Assembly: GCF_014650335.1 (NCBI RefSeq)
Contig: NZ_BMUT01000006.1
Span: forward strand, 255,461-319,460
Source: Streptomyces hiroshimensis
Lineage (GTDB): Bacteria; Actinomycetota; Actinomycetes; Streptomycetales; Streptomycetaceae
Reading direction: 5' to 3'
DNA length: 64,000 nt
Part shown: one piece after another, positions 40,948 through 48,663 of the stretch
Position numbering within the stretch: position 1 is the stretch's first letter
How the letters are laid out: each line of letters opens with the position of its first letter
Notes under the pieces: generated by a model
Told to the model about the DNA's origin: nothing
Databases searched by the model: none
The model's input: only the letters and a program-made list of their open reading frames with translations
Position numbers and translations under genes: made by a program

Positions 40948-42228
40948 ATGACCGCCCCCGCCCGCCCGCAGCACCCCGACGGCCCGCCCCTGCGCAAGCT
41001 CTACCGCAGCGCCGAGGGCCGCATGCTCGGAGGTGTCGCGCGCGGGCTCGCCGGGCACCTGGGCCTGCCGGTCTCCTGGGTGCGCCTGGTCTTCGTCGCG
41101 CTGCTGCTGGCCCAGGGCATGGGCGCCGTGCTCTACGCGGTGTTCTGGTTCGTGGTGCCGCTCGGCGTGGGCGGCGTCGAGGCCCCGCGCCCGGTCCCCG
41201 CCGAGACGGGCGCCGACGGCCGCCGGCGTCTCTTCGCCCGCAAGCCCGACCGCGGGCAGGTCGTCGCGCTCGTCGCCCTGGTCATCGGCGCCGGGATCTT
41301 CGTGGACAACCTCCACCTCGGCCGCGCCGATGCCTATATCTGGCCGCTGCTGCTCGTCGGCGCCGGCGTCGCCCTCGTCTGGCGCCAGGCCGACAACGCC
41401 CGCCGGGCCCACTGGATGGAGGTCGGCCGCAGCAAGCGGGTCCTGCCGCTCGCGCGGGGCGCGGCCGGCGTGGCCCTCGCCGCCGCCGGCGTCACGGGCA
41501 TCGTCGTCCTCCAGGGCTCCGCCGAGCACCTGGGCACCGTCCTGCAGGCGTCGCTGGCCGTCCTGGTCGGCATAGCGCTGCTGGCCGGTCCCTCCCTCGT
41601 CCGCATGACCCAGGACCTCTCCGCCGAGCGCACGATGCGCATCCGGGCCCAGGAGCGCGCCGAGGTCGCGGCCCACGTCCACGACTCCGTCCTGCACACC
41701 CTCACCCTGATCCAGCGCAACGCCGAGGACGCCCGCGAGGTCGCCCGCCTGGCCCGGGCCCAGGAGCGCGAGCTGCGCGCCTGGCTCTACCGGCCCGAGG
41801 GCCGCGGGAAGGACGAGGCCGAGCAGCCCGACACCCTCGCCGAGGCCGTCAAGGCCACCGCGGCCGAGGTCGAGGACCACCACGGCGTGCCCATCGAGGT
41901 GGTCGTCGTCGGCGACTGCCCGCTGGACGAGGGCCTGGCCGCCCAGATGCAAGCCGCCCGTGAGGCCATGGTCAACGCCGCCAAGTACGGTGGCGAAGGC
42001 GGCGCCGTCCAGGTGTACGCCGAGGTCGAGGGGCGTACGGTCTTCCTCTCCGTGCGCGACCGCGGCCCCGGCTTCGACCTGGACGCGGTGCCGGACGACC
42101 GCATGGGCGTCCGCGAATCCATCATCGGCCGGATGCAGCGCAACGGCGGCACGGCGAGACTGCGGTCCGTGCCCGGTGGGGGAACCGAAGTGGAGCTGGA
42201 AATGGAGAGGGCGGAGAACGCGTCATGA
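40948..42228 (+). CDS. PspC-domain sensor histidine kinase
   Basis: 426 aa. Residues 15-85 are a PspC domain (LYRSAEGRMLGGVARGLAGH, VSWVRLVFVALLLAQGMG); further TM segments at about 110-140 and 170-215. The kinase core is of HisKA_3 type: AAHVHDSVLHTLTLIQRNAE with phospho-acceptor His at 245 (or 243), and HATPase boxes REAMVNAAKYGG and DRGPGFDLD, GGGTEVELEM. It phosphorylates the LuxR regulator encoded next, whose ATG overlaps its stop (ATGA at 42225). Architecture is like LiaS/DesK envelope sensors. Confidence 0.93.
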   Translation: MTAPARPQHPDGPPLRKLYRSAEGRMLGGVARGLAGHLGLPVSWVRLVFVALLLAQGMGAVLYAVFWFVVPLGVGGVEAPRPVPAETGADGRRRLFARKPDRGQVVALVALVIGAGIFVDNLHLGRADAYIWPLLLVGAGVALVWRQADNARRAHWMEVGRSKRVLPLARGAAGVALAAAGVTGIVVLQGSAEHLGTVLQASLAVLVGIALLAGPSLVRMTQDLSAERTMRIRAQERAEVAAHVHDSVLHTLTLIQRNAEDAREVARLARAQERELRAWLYRPEGRGKDEAEQPDTLAEAVKATAAEVEDHHGVPIEVVVVGDCPLDEGLAAQMQAAREAMVNAAKYGGEGGAVQVYAEVEGRTVFLSVRDRGPGFDLDAVPDDRMGVRESIIGRMQRNGGTARLRSVPGGGTEVELEMERAENAS

Positions 42229-42908
42229 CGACCGAAGAGACGGTGCAGCGCCACGCACGGGTCGTGCTGGTGGACGACCACCGGATGTTCCGTACGGGCG
42301 TGCAGGCCGAGATCGGGGCCACCGACCGGACGGGCGTCGAGGTCGTCGGCGAGGCCGCCGACGTCGACCAGGCGGTCACCGTCATCACCGCCACCCGCCC
42401 CGAGGTCGTCCTCCTCGACGTCCACCTGCCCGGCGGCGGCGGGGTCGAGGTGCTGCGCCGCTGCGCGCCCCTGATGGCCGACCCCGAGCGCCCGGTCCGC
42501 TTCCTGGCCCTGTCCGTCTCCGACGCCGCGGAGGACGTCATCGGCGTCATCCGCGGCGGCGCCCGCGGCTATGTCACCAAGACCATCACCGGCGCGGATC
42601 TGGTCGACGCCGTCTTCCGCGTCAAGGACGGCGACGCCGTCTTCTCCCCGCGGCTGGCCGGCTTCGTCCTCGACGCCTTCGCCTCCACCGACGCCCCGCC
42701 CGTCGACGAGGACCTCGACCGGCTCACCCAGCGCGAGCGCGAGGTGCTGCGCCTGATCGCCCGCGGCTACGCCTACAAGGAGATCGCCAAGCAGCTCTTC
42801 ATCTCGGTGAAGACGGTCGAGTCGCACGTCTCGGCGGTGCTGCGCAAGCTCCAGCTCTCCAACCGCCACGAGCTGACCCGGTGGGCGACGGCCCGGCGCC
42901 TGGTCTGA
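42225..42908 (+). CDS. NarL/LuxR-type response regulator
   Basis: 227 aa. Receiver domain with ARVVLVDDHRMFRTGVQAEI and phospho-acceptor Asp65 in VVLLDVHLPGGGG; Lys near KTITGADLVDAV. C-terminal helix-turn-helix: LTQREREVLRLIARGYAYKE, IAKQLFISVKTVESHVSAVL. Partner of the overlapping PspC-histidine kinase. Targets are probably the PspC gene at 37575 and its own operon (inference). Confidence 0.95.
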   Translation: MTTEETVQRHARVVLVDDHRMFRTGVQAEIGATDRTGVEVVGEAADVDQAVTVITATRPEVVLLDVHLPGGGGVEVLRRCAPLMADPERPVRFLALSVSDAAEDVIGVIRGGARGYVTKTITGADLVDAVFRVKDGDAVFSPRLAGFVLDAFASTDAPPVDEDLDRLTQREREVLRLIARGYAYKEIAKQLFISVKTVESHVSAVLRKLQLSNRHELTRWATARRLV

Positions 42909-43106
42909 TCGCGGCGGTCTGATCCCGGCGGTCTCACCCCGGTCGGCTGATCCGGGCCGTCCGGTTCCGATTTCGGATAAGCCCGGGTCCCGCCGGGCGC
43001 GGGGCGGAACCCCGTCGGCCCACTCGCACTCTTGAACGGACGAGAGGCTCTCACTCACGCAGGGCCCCGGCCCCGCGCGGGGCCCGAGATCCGAAACGAG
43101 AGCCCG

Positions 43107-44222
43107 ATGAGCCTGACGGGGACCCCCTTCCTCCTCACCACGGTCGCGCTGGTCGTGGTGGCGCTCGTGCTGCCCCTCGCGCTGTGGGGGAGGATCGGCG
43201 GCCCGAAGCTCGTACGGCAGGCGGCGCGGCTGCTGATGCTGCTGTTCGCCCAGGTCACCGCCATAGCCATGGTCTTCGTGATCGTCAACAACGCCAACGG
43301 CCTCTTCGACAACTGGGACGACCTCCTCGGCACCGGCGACCACGTGCGGGCCGCGGCCGACCTCGGCCCGGACGGCACCGGCGGCAAGAACCTCGACGCG
43401 GCTCCCAAGAACCCGCAGAAATTCAAGCCCGCGTCCGACAAGCGCATGGGCCCGGGGGTGCAGGAGACCCAGTTCAAGGGTCATATATCGGGCGTGGAGG
43501 GCGAGGTCTACGTCTGGCTGCCGCCGCAGTACGACGACCCCGCGTACAAGGACAAGAAGTTCCCCGTGGTCGAGGTCCTCCCGGGCTTCCCCGGCTCCGC
43601 GAAGGCCTGGTTCGGCACGCTGGAGGTGGGCAGCCAGCTCAAGCCGATGATGGAGAAGGGCGAGGTCGAGCCCTTCATCATCGTGGCCCCGCGCACCACG
43701 CTCCTCGGCGACGTGGACACCGGCTGCGCCAACATCCCCGGCAAGGTCAACGCCGACACCTGGCTCAGCGTCGACGTCCGCAAGATGGTCACGGACACCT
43801 TCCGTGCGCAGGAGAAGCCCGAGGGCTGGGCCGTCGCGGGCTACTCGGCGGGTGCGCACTGCGCCACCAGGCTGGCCGTCGCCCACCCCGACCGCTACCG
43901 CGCCGGCGTCAGCCTCTCCGGCTACAACGACCCCGCCGGCGAGCCCGCCTCGCTGACCGCGAAGACGCCCGAGCTGCGCGACGAGAACAACCCCCTGAAG
44001 ATGCTCCAGCGGGCCAAGACCCCGCCGCACGTGGCACTGTTCGTCTCGGGCGCGGAGGGCGACGGCTACCAGGGCGGCATGGCGCTCAAGCAGGCGGCCA
44101 AGCCGCCGACGACCGTGTACGTGACGAAGGTCCCCGCGGGCGCGGGCGGCCACGGCACGGCCGTCTGGAAGCGGCAGGTCCCCGACGTCTTCCGGTGGCT
44201 CTCGCAGCAGATCAAGCCGTAG
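43107..44222 (+). CDS. Membrane-anchored alpha/beta-hydrolase (esterase D/antigen 85-like)
   Basis: 371 aa. Two N-terminal TM segments (LLTTVALVVVALVLPLALWG and LLMLLFAQVTAIAMVFVIVN) anchor an extracellular hydrolase. Seen: EVYVWLPPQYDDPAYKDKKF, VLPGFPGSAKAWF, nucleophile Ser247 in GYSAGAHCATRLAV, and a C-terminal GGHGTAVWKRQ with the catalytic-type His. Esterase_D superfamily, which includes mycolyl transferases and feruloyl esterases. Start 43107 has a weak ACGAG. Function on cell-envelope esters is inferred from topology only. Confidence 0.88.
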   Translation: MSLTGTPFLLTTVALVVVALVLPLALWGRIGGPKLVRQAARLLMLLFAQVTAIAMVFVIVNNANGLFDNWDDLLGTGDHVRAAADLGPDGTGGKNLDAAPKNPQKFKPASDKRMGPGVQETQFKGHISGVEGEVYVWLPPQYDDPAYKDKKFPVVEVLPGFPGSAKAWFGTLEVGSQLKPMMEKGEVEPFIIVAPRTTLLGDVDTGCANIPGKVNADTWLSVDVRKMVTDTFRAQEKPEGWAVAGYSAGAHCATRLAVAHPDRYRAGVSLSGYNDPAGEPASLTAKTPELRDENNPLKMLQRAKTPPHVALFVSGAEGDGYQGGMALKQAAKPPTTVYVTKVPAGAGGHGTAVWKRQVPDVFRWLSQQIKP

Positions 44223-44247
44223 CCGCACGGCCCGCCGGGCGCGGAGG

Positions 44248-45315
44248 TCACACCGGCCGGGACGCCCCCGCGAAGGGCATCTCGTCGACCGGGGCGACCC
44301 GGACCGGAGCGCCCGGGTGCGGAGCGTGGATCATCTGCCCGCCGCCGACGTAGAGCCCGACGTGGCTGATGCCCGAGTAGAAGAACACCAGGTCACCCGG
44401 GGCGAGGGCGCTCCGGGAGATGCGCCGACCCGCGTTGATCTGTGTGTACGTGGTGCGCGGCAGCGAGACGCCCGCTGCCTGCCAGGCGGCCTGGGTGAGC
44501 CCCGAGCAGTCGAAGGCGGCGGGGCCGGTCGCCCCCCACACGTACGGCTTGCCGAGCGCCGAGTAGGCGAACGCGACGGCCCGCGCCGCCCGCTCCGTGG
44601 GGGCCTGCATGCTGCCGCGCGGGGCGGCCGAGCGGTCGGCCCGTACGGCCGTGACGGCTCCTGCCGCCCCGGAGACGTCCCCGCGCTCGACGGCGGCGCG
44701 CTCCTCGTCCGGCAGCTCGGCCAGCACCCTCCTGGCCTCCGCGAGCTTGCCCTCGACGGTGCGCTTGTGGCGGGCGAGGCCGGCCTGCTCGTGCTTGAGC
44801 TCCGCGAGGCGGGCGTCGGCGGCGGTGCGGACCTCCCGGATCTCCCGTACCTCGCGCTCGTACCGGCTGACGGCGACCGCCTGCCGGCTGCCCGCCTGGT
44901 GGGCCAGCGAGGCCCGCTCCAGGTACTGGCCGGGGGAGGAGGAGAGCATCAGCTGCACGCTCGGGGGCATCCCGCCCTCTCGGTACTGGGCGGTGGCGTA
45001 GGAGCCCAGGGCGTTGCGGGCGGCGTTGAGCCGCTCGGTCCTGCGGGCGGCCCGGTCCCGCAGCTCTTCGAGGGCGGCCTCCGCGCGGTCGGCCTTCTCC
45101 TTGGCGCCGTTGTACCGCTCGGTGGCCTCCTCGGCCTCCTGGTAGTACCGGTCGACCTGGGATCTGAGCTGGGCCGTGGAGGGCGGGGGAGCGGCCTGTG
45201 CGGTGCCGTCGAGGACCGTGGCGGTGGCGGCGCCCGCGAGGGCGAGGCCGGCCGCGGTCCGTACGGTGCTGCTGGTGAGCGGGTGCTGCCTGGGCTTGCG
45301 GTGCGCTGCTGCCAC
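44248..45315 (-). CDS. Secreted NlpC/P60 peptidoglycan hydrolase with coiled coil
   Basis: 355 aa. Signal peptide after AAAHRKPRQHP (SSTVRTAAGLALAGAATATV). A long coiled coil at about 45-215 (AQLRSQVDRYYQEAEEATER, AEAALEELRDRAARRTERLN), then the C40 peptidase with Cys270 in AFDCSGLTQAAW, His in SHVGLYVGGG and His in MIHAPHPGAPV. It cuts stem peptides of peptidoglycan. GTG 45315 matches the start of related Streptomyces proteins; an upstream GTG (45327) with GGAAGGA is possible. Convergent with the esterase gene. Confidence 0.93.
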   Translation of the reverse strand: MAAAHRKPRQHPLTSSTVRTAAGLALAGAATATVLDGTAQAAPPPSTAQLRSQVDRYYQEAEEATERYNGAKEKADRAEAALEELRDRAARRTERLNAARNALGSYATAQYREGGMPPSVQLMLSSSPGQYLERASLAHQAGSRQAVAVSRYEREVREIREVRTAADARLAELKHEQAGLARHKRTVEGKLAEARRVLAELPDEERAAVERGDVSGAAGAVTAVRADRSAAPRGSMQAPTERAARAVAFAYSALGKPYVWGATGPAAFDCSGLTQAAWQAAGVSLPRTTYTQINAGRRISRSALAPGDLVFFYSGISHVGLYVGGGQMIHAPHPGAPVRVAPVDEMPFAGASRPV

Positions 45316-45635
45316 GCCGGCCGTCACTTCCTTCCAGACCTGCTGTTCCTGCCCGGCCCGCCGGGCTCTGTGACCGCGCCGGACGGTGCCCGGCGGCGGT
45401 CCGTCACGAGGGGGGAGAGCGAGGACCGCCGCCGTCTGCGCCAGGACGCTATTCCGCAAGGTCACGCTCCAGAACACAGATGACCGGTAGTGGATGAAAT
45501 CGATCAGGGGGCGATGGCCGGTGATCATGTGGACCCTGCCCCCGCGGATGGATATATGCCGCCCCTGACCGAAGTGGCGATTGCGCCCCACCTGCCTGCC
45601 GGTGGGTGATATGGCCCCGGCTAGGGTCGGGCCTC
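45316..45635. other. Divergent spacer, no gene recognised
   Basis: 320 bases between the NlpC/P60 gene and a small membrane protein. It probably holds a long leader for the hydrolase. I looked for a c-di-AMP (ydaO) riboswitch, common ahead of such hydrolases in Streptomyces, and did not find its conserved blocks. Short GC palindromes only. Confidence 0.4.
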
Positions 45636-45989
45636 ATGGACGTACTCACTCACGCCGTCGTCGGCCTGCACATCGTCGGCATCGGCGCGCTGCTCGGCGG
45701 CTTTATGACCCAGATGAAGGCCATGGGCAGGGGCGAGGCGCGGATGGTGCCCGCCATGCTGCACGGCGCGCTGACCATGCTGGTCACGGGCGTGGCGCTG
45801 GTGGGCCTCAACCAGGCGCAGGACCACACCCTGAACACGGTCAAGATCGGCACGAAGCTGGCGCTGCTCGTCGTGATCCTCGGCCTGGTCTACGTCAAGC
45901 GCGACGACGAGAAGATCCCGGCCCCGGTGTTCGGCACGGTGGGCGCGCTGACGGTGGCGAACATCTTCATCGCCGTGATGTGGGTCTGA
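45636..45989 (+). CDS. Small four-TM membrane protein
   Basis: 117 aa. Four hydrophobic helices: VVGLHIVGIGALLGGFM, PAMLHGALTMLVTGVALVGL, TVKIGTKLALLVVILGLVYV, PVFGTVGALTVANIFIAVMW. His residues in helices 1 and 2 recall small haem- or proton-handling proteins, but I recognise no named family. TAGGGT lies 8 bases before the ATG and there is no SD: leaderless. It precedes pcrA on the same strand but pcrA has its own promoter. Confidence 0.85.
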   Translation: MDVLTHAVVGLHIVGIGALLGGFMTQMKAMGRGEARMVPAMLHGALTMLVTGVALVGLNQAQDHTLNTVKIGTKLALLVVILGLVYVKRDDEKIPAPVFGTVGALTVANIFIAVMWV

Positions 45990-46040
45990 CCGCACCGGTC
46001 GTGTGGGGGTGACCACTGTCGCCGGGAATCGGGGCCCGGC

Positions 46041-46062
46041 TGTCAGTGGGGCGGCCTAGACT
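46041..46062 (+). promoter_or_regulatory. RecA-NDp/PafBC-type DNA-damage promoter of pcrA
   Basis: TGTCAGTG, eight bases, TAGACT: an exact fit to the LexA-independent damage-promoter consensus TTGTCRGTG-N8-TAnnnT known from mycobacterial recA, except that the first T is C. It lies 9 bases before the pcrA start, with GGGAGG in between. Confidence 0.75.
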
Positions 46063-46071
46063 CGGGAGGCG

Positions 46072-48579
46072 ATGAGCAGCCTCTTTGACGACAGCTTCCT
46101 GGCGGACCTCGGCCCCGCGGACGAGGAGCACCCCCCTCCCCCGGAGGACGCGGCCCCGGAGCCGGTGCCGGACGATCTCTTCCAGGGCGCCTTCGACGTG
46201 CCCGTCCCCCGCGAGGCCTTCTACCGCGACGGCGCCCACCGCCCCGCCGTGGATCCCGCCGCCCTGCTCGACGGGATGAACGAGCAGCAGCGCGCCGCGG
46301 TGGTGCACACGGGCTCCCCCCTGCTCATCGTCGCCGGCGCCGGCTCGGGCAAGACGCGCGTGCTCACCCACCGCATCGCCCATCTGCTGGGCGCCCGGCA
46401 TGTGCACCCCGGCCAGATCCTCGCGATCACCTTCACCAACAAGGCCGCGGGCGAGATGAAGGAGCGCGTCGAGCAGCTCGTCGGCCCCCGGGCCAACGCC
46501 ATGTGGGTGATGACGTTCCACAGCGCGTGCGTGCGGATCCTGCGCCGCGAGAGCAAGAAGCTCGGCTTCACGTCCTCCTTCTCGATCTACGATGCGGCCG
46601 ACTCCAAGCGCCTCATGGCGCTCGTCTGCCGCGACCTGGACCTGGACCCGAAGAAGTTCCCGCCGAAGTCCTTCAGCGCGAAGATCTCCAACCTCAAGAA
46701 CGAGCTCATCGACGAGGAGGCCTTCGCGGCGCAGGCTGCTGGGGGCACCTCCCGGACGGAGTCTGGGGGAGGCTTCGAGAAGACGCTCGCCGAGGCGTAC
46801 GCGATGTACCAGTCGCGGCTGCGCGAGGCCAACGCCCTCGACTTCGACGACATCATCATGACGACGGTGCACCTGCTCCAGGCCTTCCCCGATGTGGCCG
46901 AGCACTACCGCCGCCGCTTCCGGCACGTCCTGGTCGACGAGTACCAGGACACCAACCACGCGCAGTACACCCTCGTGCGCGAGCTCGTCGGCACTGCGGA
47001 GTCGGCTCCGGAGGAGGGCCCGGCCGAGCTGTGCGTCGTCGGTGACGCCGATCAGTCGATCTACGCCTTCCGCGGCGCCACGATCCGTAACATCCTCCAG
47101 TTCGAGGAGGACTACCCCGACGCCACGACGATCCTGCTGGAGCAGAACTACCGCTCCACGCAGACGATCCTCAACGCCGCCAACGCCGTCATCGAGCGCA
47201 ACGAGAGCCGCCGCCCGAAGAACCTGTGGACCGAGGCCGGCGCCGGCCCGGCCATCACCGGCTACGTCGCCGACACCGAGCACGACGAGGCCCAGTTCGT
47301 CGCCGACGAGATCGACCGCCTCACGGACGCCGGCGACGCCAAGGCCGGGGACGTGGCCGTCTTCTACCGGACCAACGCCCAGTCCCGTGTCTTCGAAGAG
47401 ATCTTCATCCGCGTGGGCCTGCCCTACAAGGTCGTCGGCGGCGTGCGCTTCTACGAGCGCAAGGAGGTCCGCGACGTCCTGGCCTACCTGCGCGTCCTCG
47501 CCAACCCCGAGGACACCGTCCCGCTGCGCCGCATCCTCAACGTGCCCAAGCGCGGCATCGGCGAGCGCGCCGAGGCCATGATCGACGCCCTGTCGCTGCG
47601 CGAGAAGATCAGCTTCTCGCAGGCGCTGCGCCGCGTCGACGAGGCCTACGGCATGGCCGCCCGCTCGACGAACGCGGTCAAGCGCTTCAACGTCCTCATG
47701 GAGGAGCTGCGCACGATCGCCGAGTCGGGCGCCGGCCCCGCCACCGTCCTGGAGGCGGTCCTGGAGCGCACGGGCTATCTCGCCGAGCTCCAGGCCTCCA
47801 CCGACCCCCAGGACGAGACCCGCGTGGAGAACCTGCAGGAGCTCGCGGCCGTGGCCCTGGAGTTCGAGCAGGAGCGCGCTTCCGAGGAAGGGGAGAACCC
47901 CGGCACGCTGGCCGAGTTCCTGGAGAAGGTGGCCCTCGTCGCCGACTCCGACCAGATCCCCGACGAGGACGCGGAGGGCTCGGGCGTCATCACGCTGATG
48001 ACCCTGCACACCGCGAAGGGCCTGGAGTTCCCCGTCGTCTTCCTCACCGGCATGGAGGACGGCGTCTTCCCGCACATGCGCGCCCTCGGCCAGACCAAGG
48101 AGCTGGAGGAGGAGCGCCGCCTCGCCTACGTGGGCATCACCCGCGCCCGCGAGCGGCTGTTCCTGACGCGCGCGAGCATGCGCAGCGCGTGGGGCCAGCC
48201 CTCGTACAACCCGCCGTCGCGGTTCCTGGAGGAGATCCCGGACCAGTACATGCAGTGGCGGCGCACCGGGCCCGCGAAGCCGTCGGCGTCGGTGAACGCC
48301 ATCGGCTCGGGGAGCTCGGGCGGCGGTGGCCTGGGCTCCGGGATCACGTCGGGCTTCACGTCGCGCAAGGCCGGCCCGTCCGGCTTCGCCACGCGCCGCG
48401 CCAAGGACCGGCCGGTGGTGGCCCTGGCCATCGGCGACCGCGTCACGCACGACTCGTTCGGGCTCGGCACCGTCGTCGCGGTCAAGGGCAGCGGTGACAA
48501 CGCCGAGGCCACGGTCGACTTCGGCGAGGAGAAGCCGAAGCGGCTGCTCCTGCGGTACGCCCCGGTCGAGAAGCTGTAG
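46072..48579 (+). CDS. pcrA: ATP-dependent DNA helicase PcrA/UvrD-like
   Basis: 835 aa superfamily 1A 3'-5' helicase of repair and replication restart. Motifs: Q motif LLDGMNEQQRAAVVHTGSPL, Walker A AGAGSGKT, Ia TFTNKAAGEMKER, II VDEYQDTNHAQY, III GDADQSIYAFRGA, IV LEQNYRST, V ITLMTLHTAKGLEFPVVFL, VI AYVGITRARERL. The C-terminal ~60 residues form a Tudor-like domain (VALAIGDRVTHDSFGLGTVV, ATVDFGEEKPKRLLLRYAPV) that binds RNA polymerase in PcrA. A 13-residue insert near residue 223-235 (GGTSRTESGGG) is encoded by a palindromic repeat element. GGGAGG SD. Confidence 0.96.
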   Translation: MSSLFDDSFLADLGPADEEHPPPPEDAAPEPVPDDLFQGAFDVPVPREAFYRDGAHRPAVDPAALLDGMNEQQRAAVVHTGSPLLIVAGAGSGKTRVLTHRIAHLLGARHVHPGQILAITFTNKAAGEMKERVEQLVGPRANAMWVMTFHSACVRILRRESKKLGFTSSFSIYDAADSKRLMALVCRDLDLDPKKFPPKSFSAKISNLKNELIDEEAFAAQAAGGTSRTESGGGFEKTLAEAYAMYQSRLREANALDFDDIIMTTVHLLQAFPDVAEHYRRRFRHVLVDEYQDTNHAQYTLVRELVGTAESAPEEGPAELCVVGDADQSIYAFRGATIRNILQFEEDYPDATTILLEQNYRSTQTILNAANAVIERNESRRPKNLWTEAGAGPAITGYVADTEHDEAQFVADEIDRLTDAGDAKAGDVAVFYRTNAQSRVFEEIFIRVGLPYKVVGGVRFYERKEVRDVLAYLRVLANPEDTVPLRRILNVPKRGIGERAEAMIDALSLREKISFSQALRRVDEAYGMAARSTNAVKRFNVLMEELRTIAESGAGPATVLEAVLERTGYLAELQASTDPQDETRVENLQELAAVALEFEQERASEEGENPGTLAEFLEKVALVADSDQIPDEDAEGSGVITLMTLHTAKGLEFPVVFLTGMEDGVFPHMRALGQTKELEEERRLAYVGITRARERLFLTRASMRSAWGQPSYNPPSRFLEEIPDQYMQWRRTGPAKPSASVNAIGSGSSGGGGLGSGITSGFTSRKAGPSGFATRRAKDRPVVALAIGDRVTHDSFGLGTVVAVKGSGDNAEATVDFGEEKPKRLLLRYAPVEKL
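46735..46773 (+). repeat. Palindromic repeat element copy 1, inside pcrA
   Basis: GGGGGCACCTCCCGGACGGA followed by GTCTGGGGGAGG. CCTCCC (46748-46753) can pair with GGGAGG (46767-46772). It adds a Gly/Ser/Thr-rich loop in frame to domain 1B of the helicase. A copy in opposite orientation lies at 50050-50084. Confidence 0.75.
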
Positions 48580-48614
48580 GCCCGGGACGGGGTCCGGGCT
48601 TGGGTCTGGGCCTG

Positions 48615-48635
48615 GGCCCCGGTCCTTCCGGGGCC
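48615..48635. terminator. GC hairpin between convergent pcrA and M23 genes
   Basis: GGCCCCGG and CCGGGGCC pair over TCCTT, 35 bases after the pcrA stop and 28 bases beyond the opposing stop. No T-run. Confidence 0.5.
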
Positions 48636-48663
48636 GGGGCCGGTCGCCTTCGTCCTGTTCGTC

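Noticed and set aside
45316..45635. Possible c-di-AMP (ydaO) riboswitch ahead of the NlpC/P60 hydrolase
   Set aside because: The locus type is right, but I could not find the conserved blocks of that riboswitch on the minus strand.
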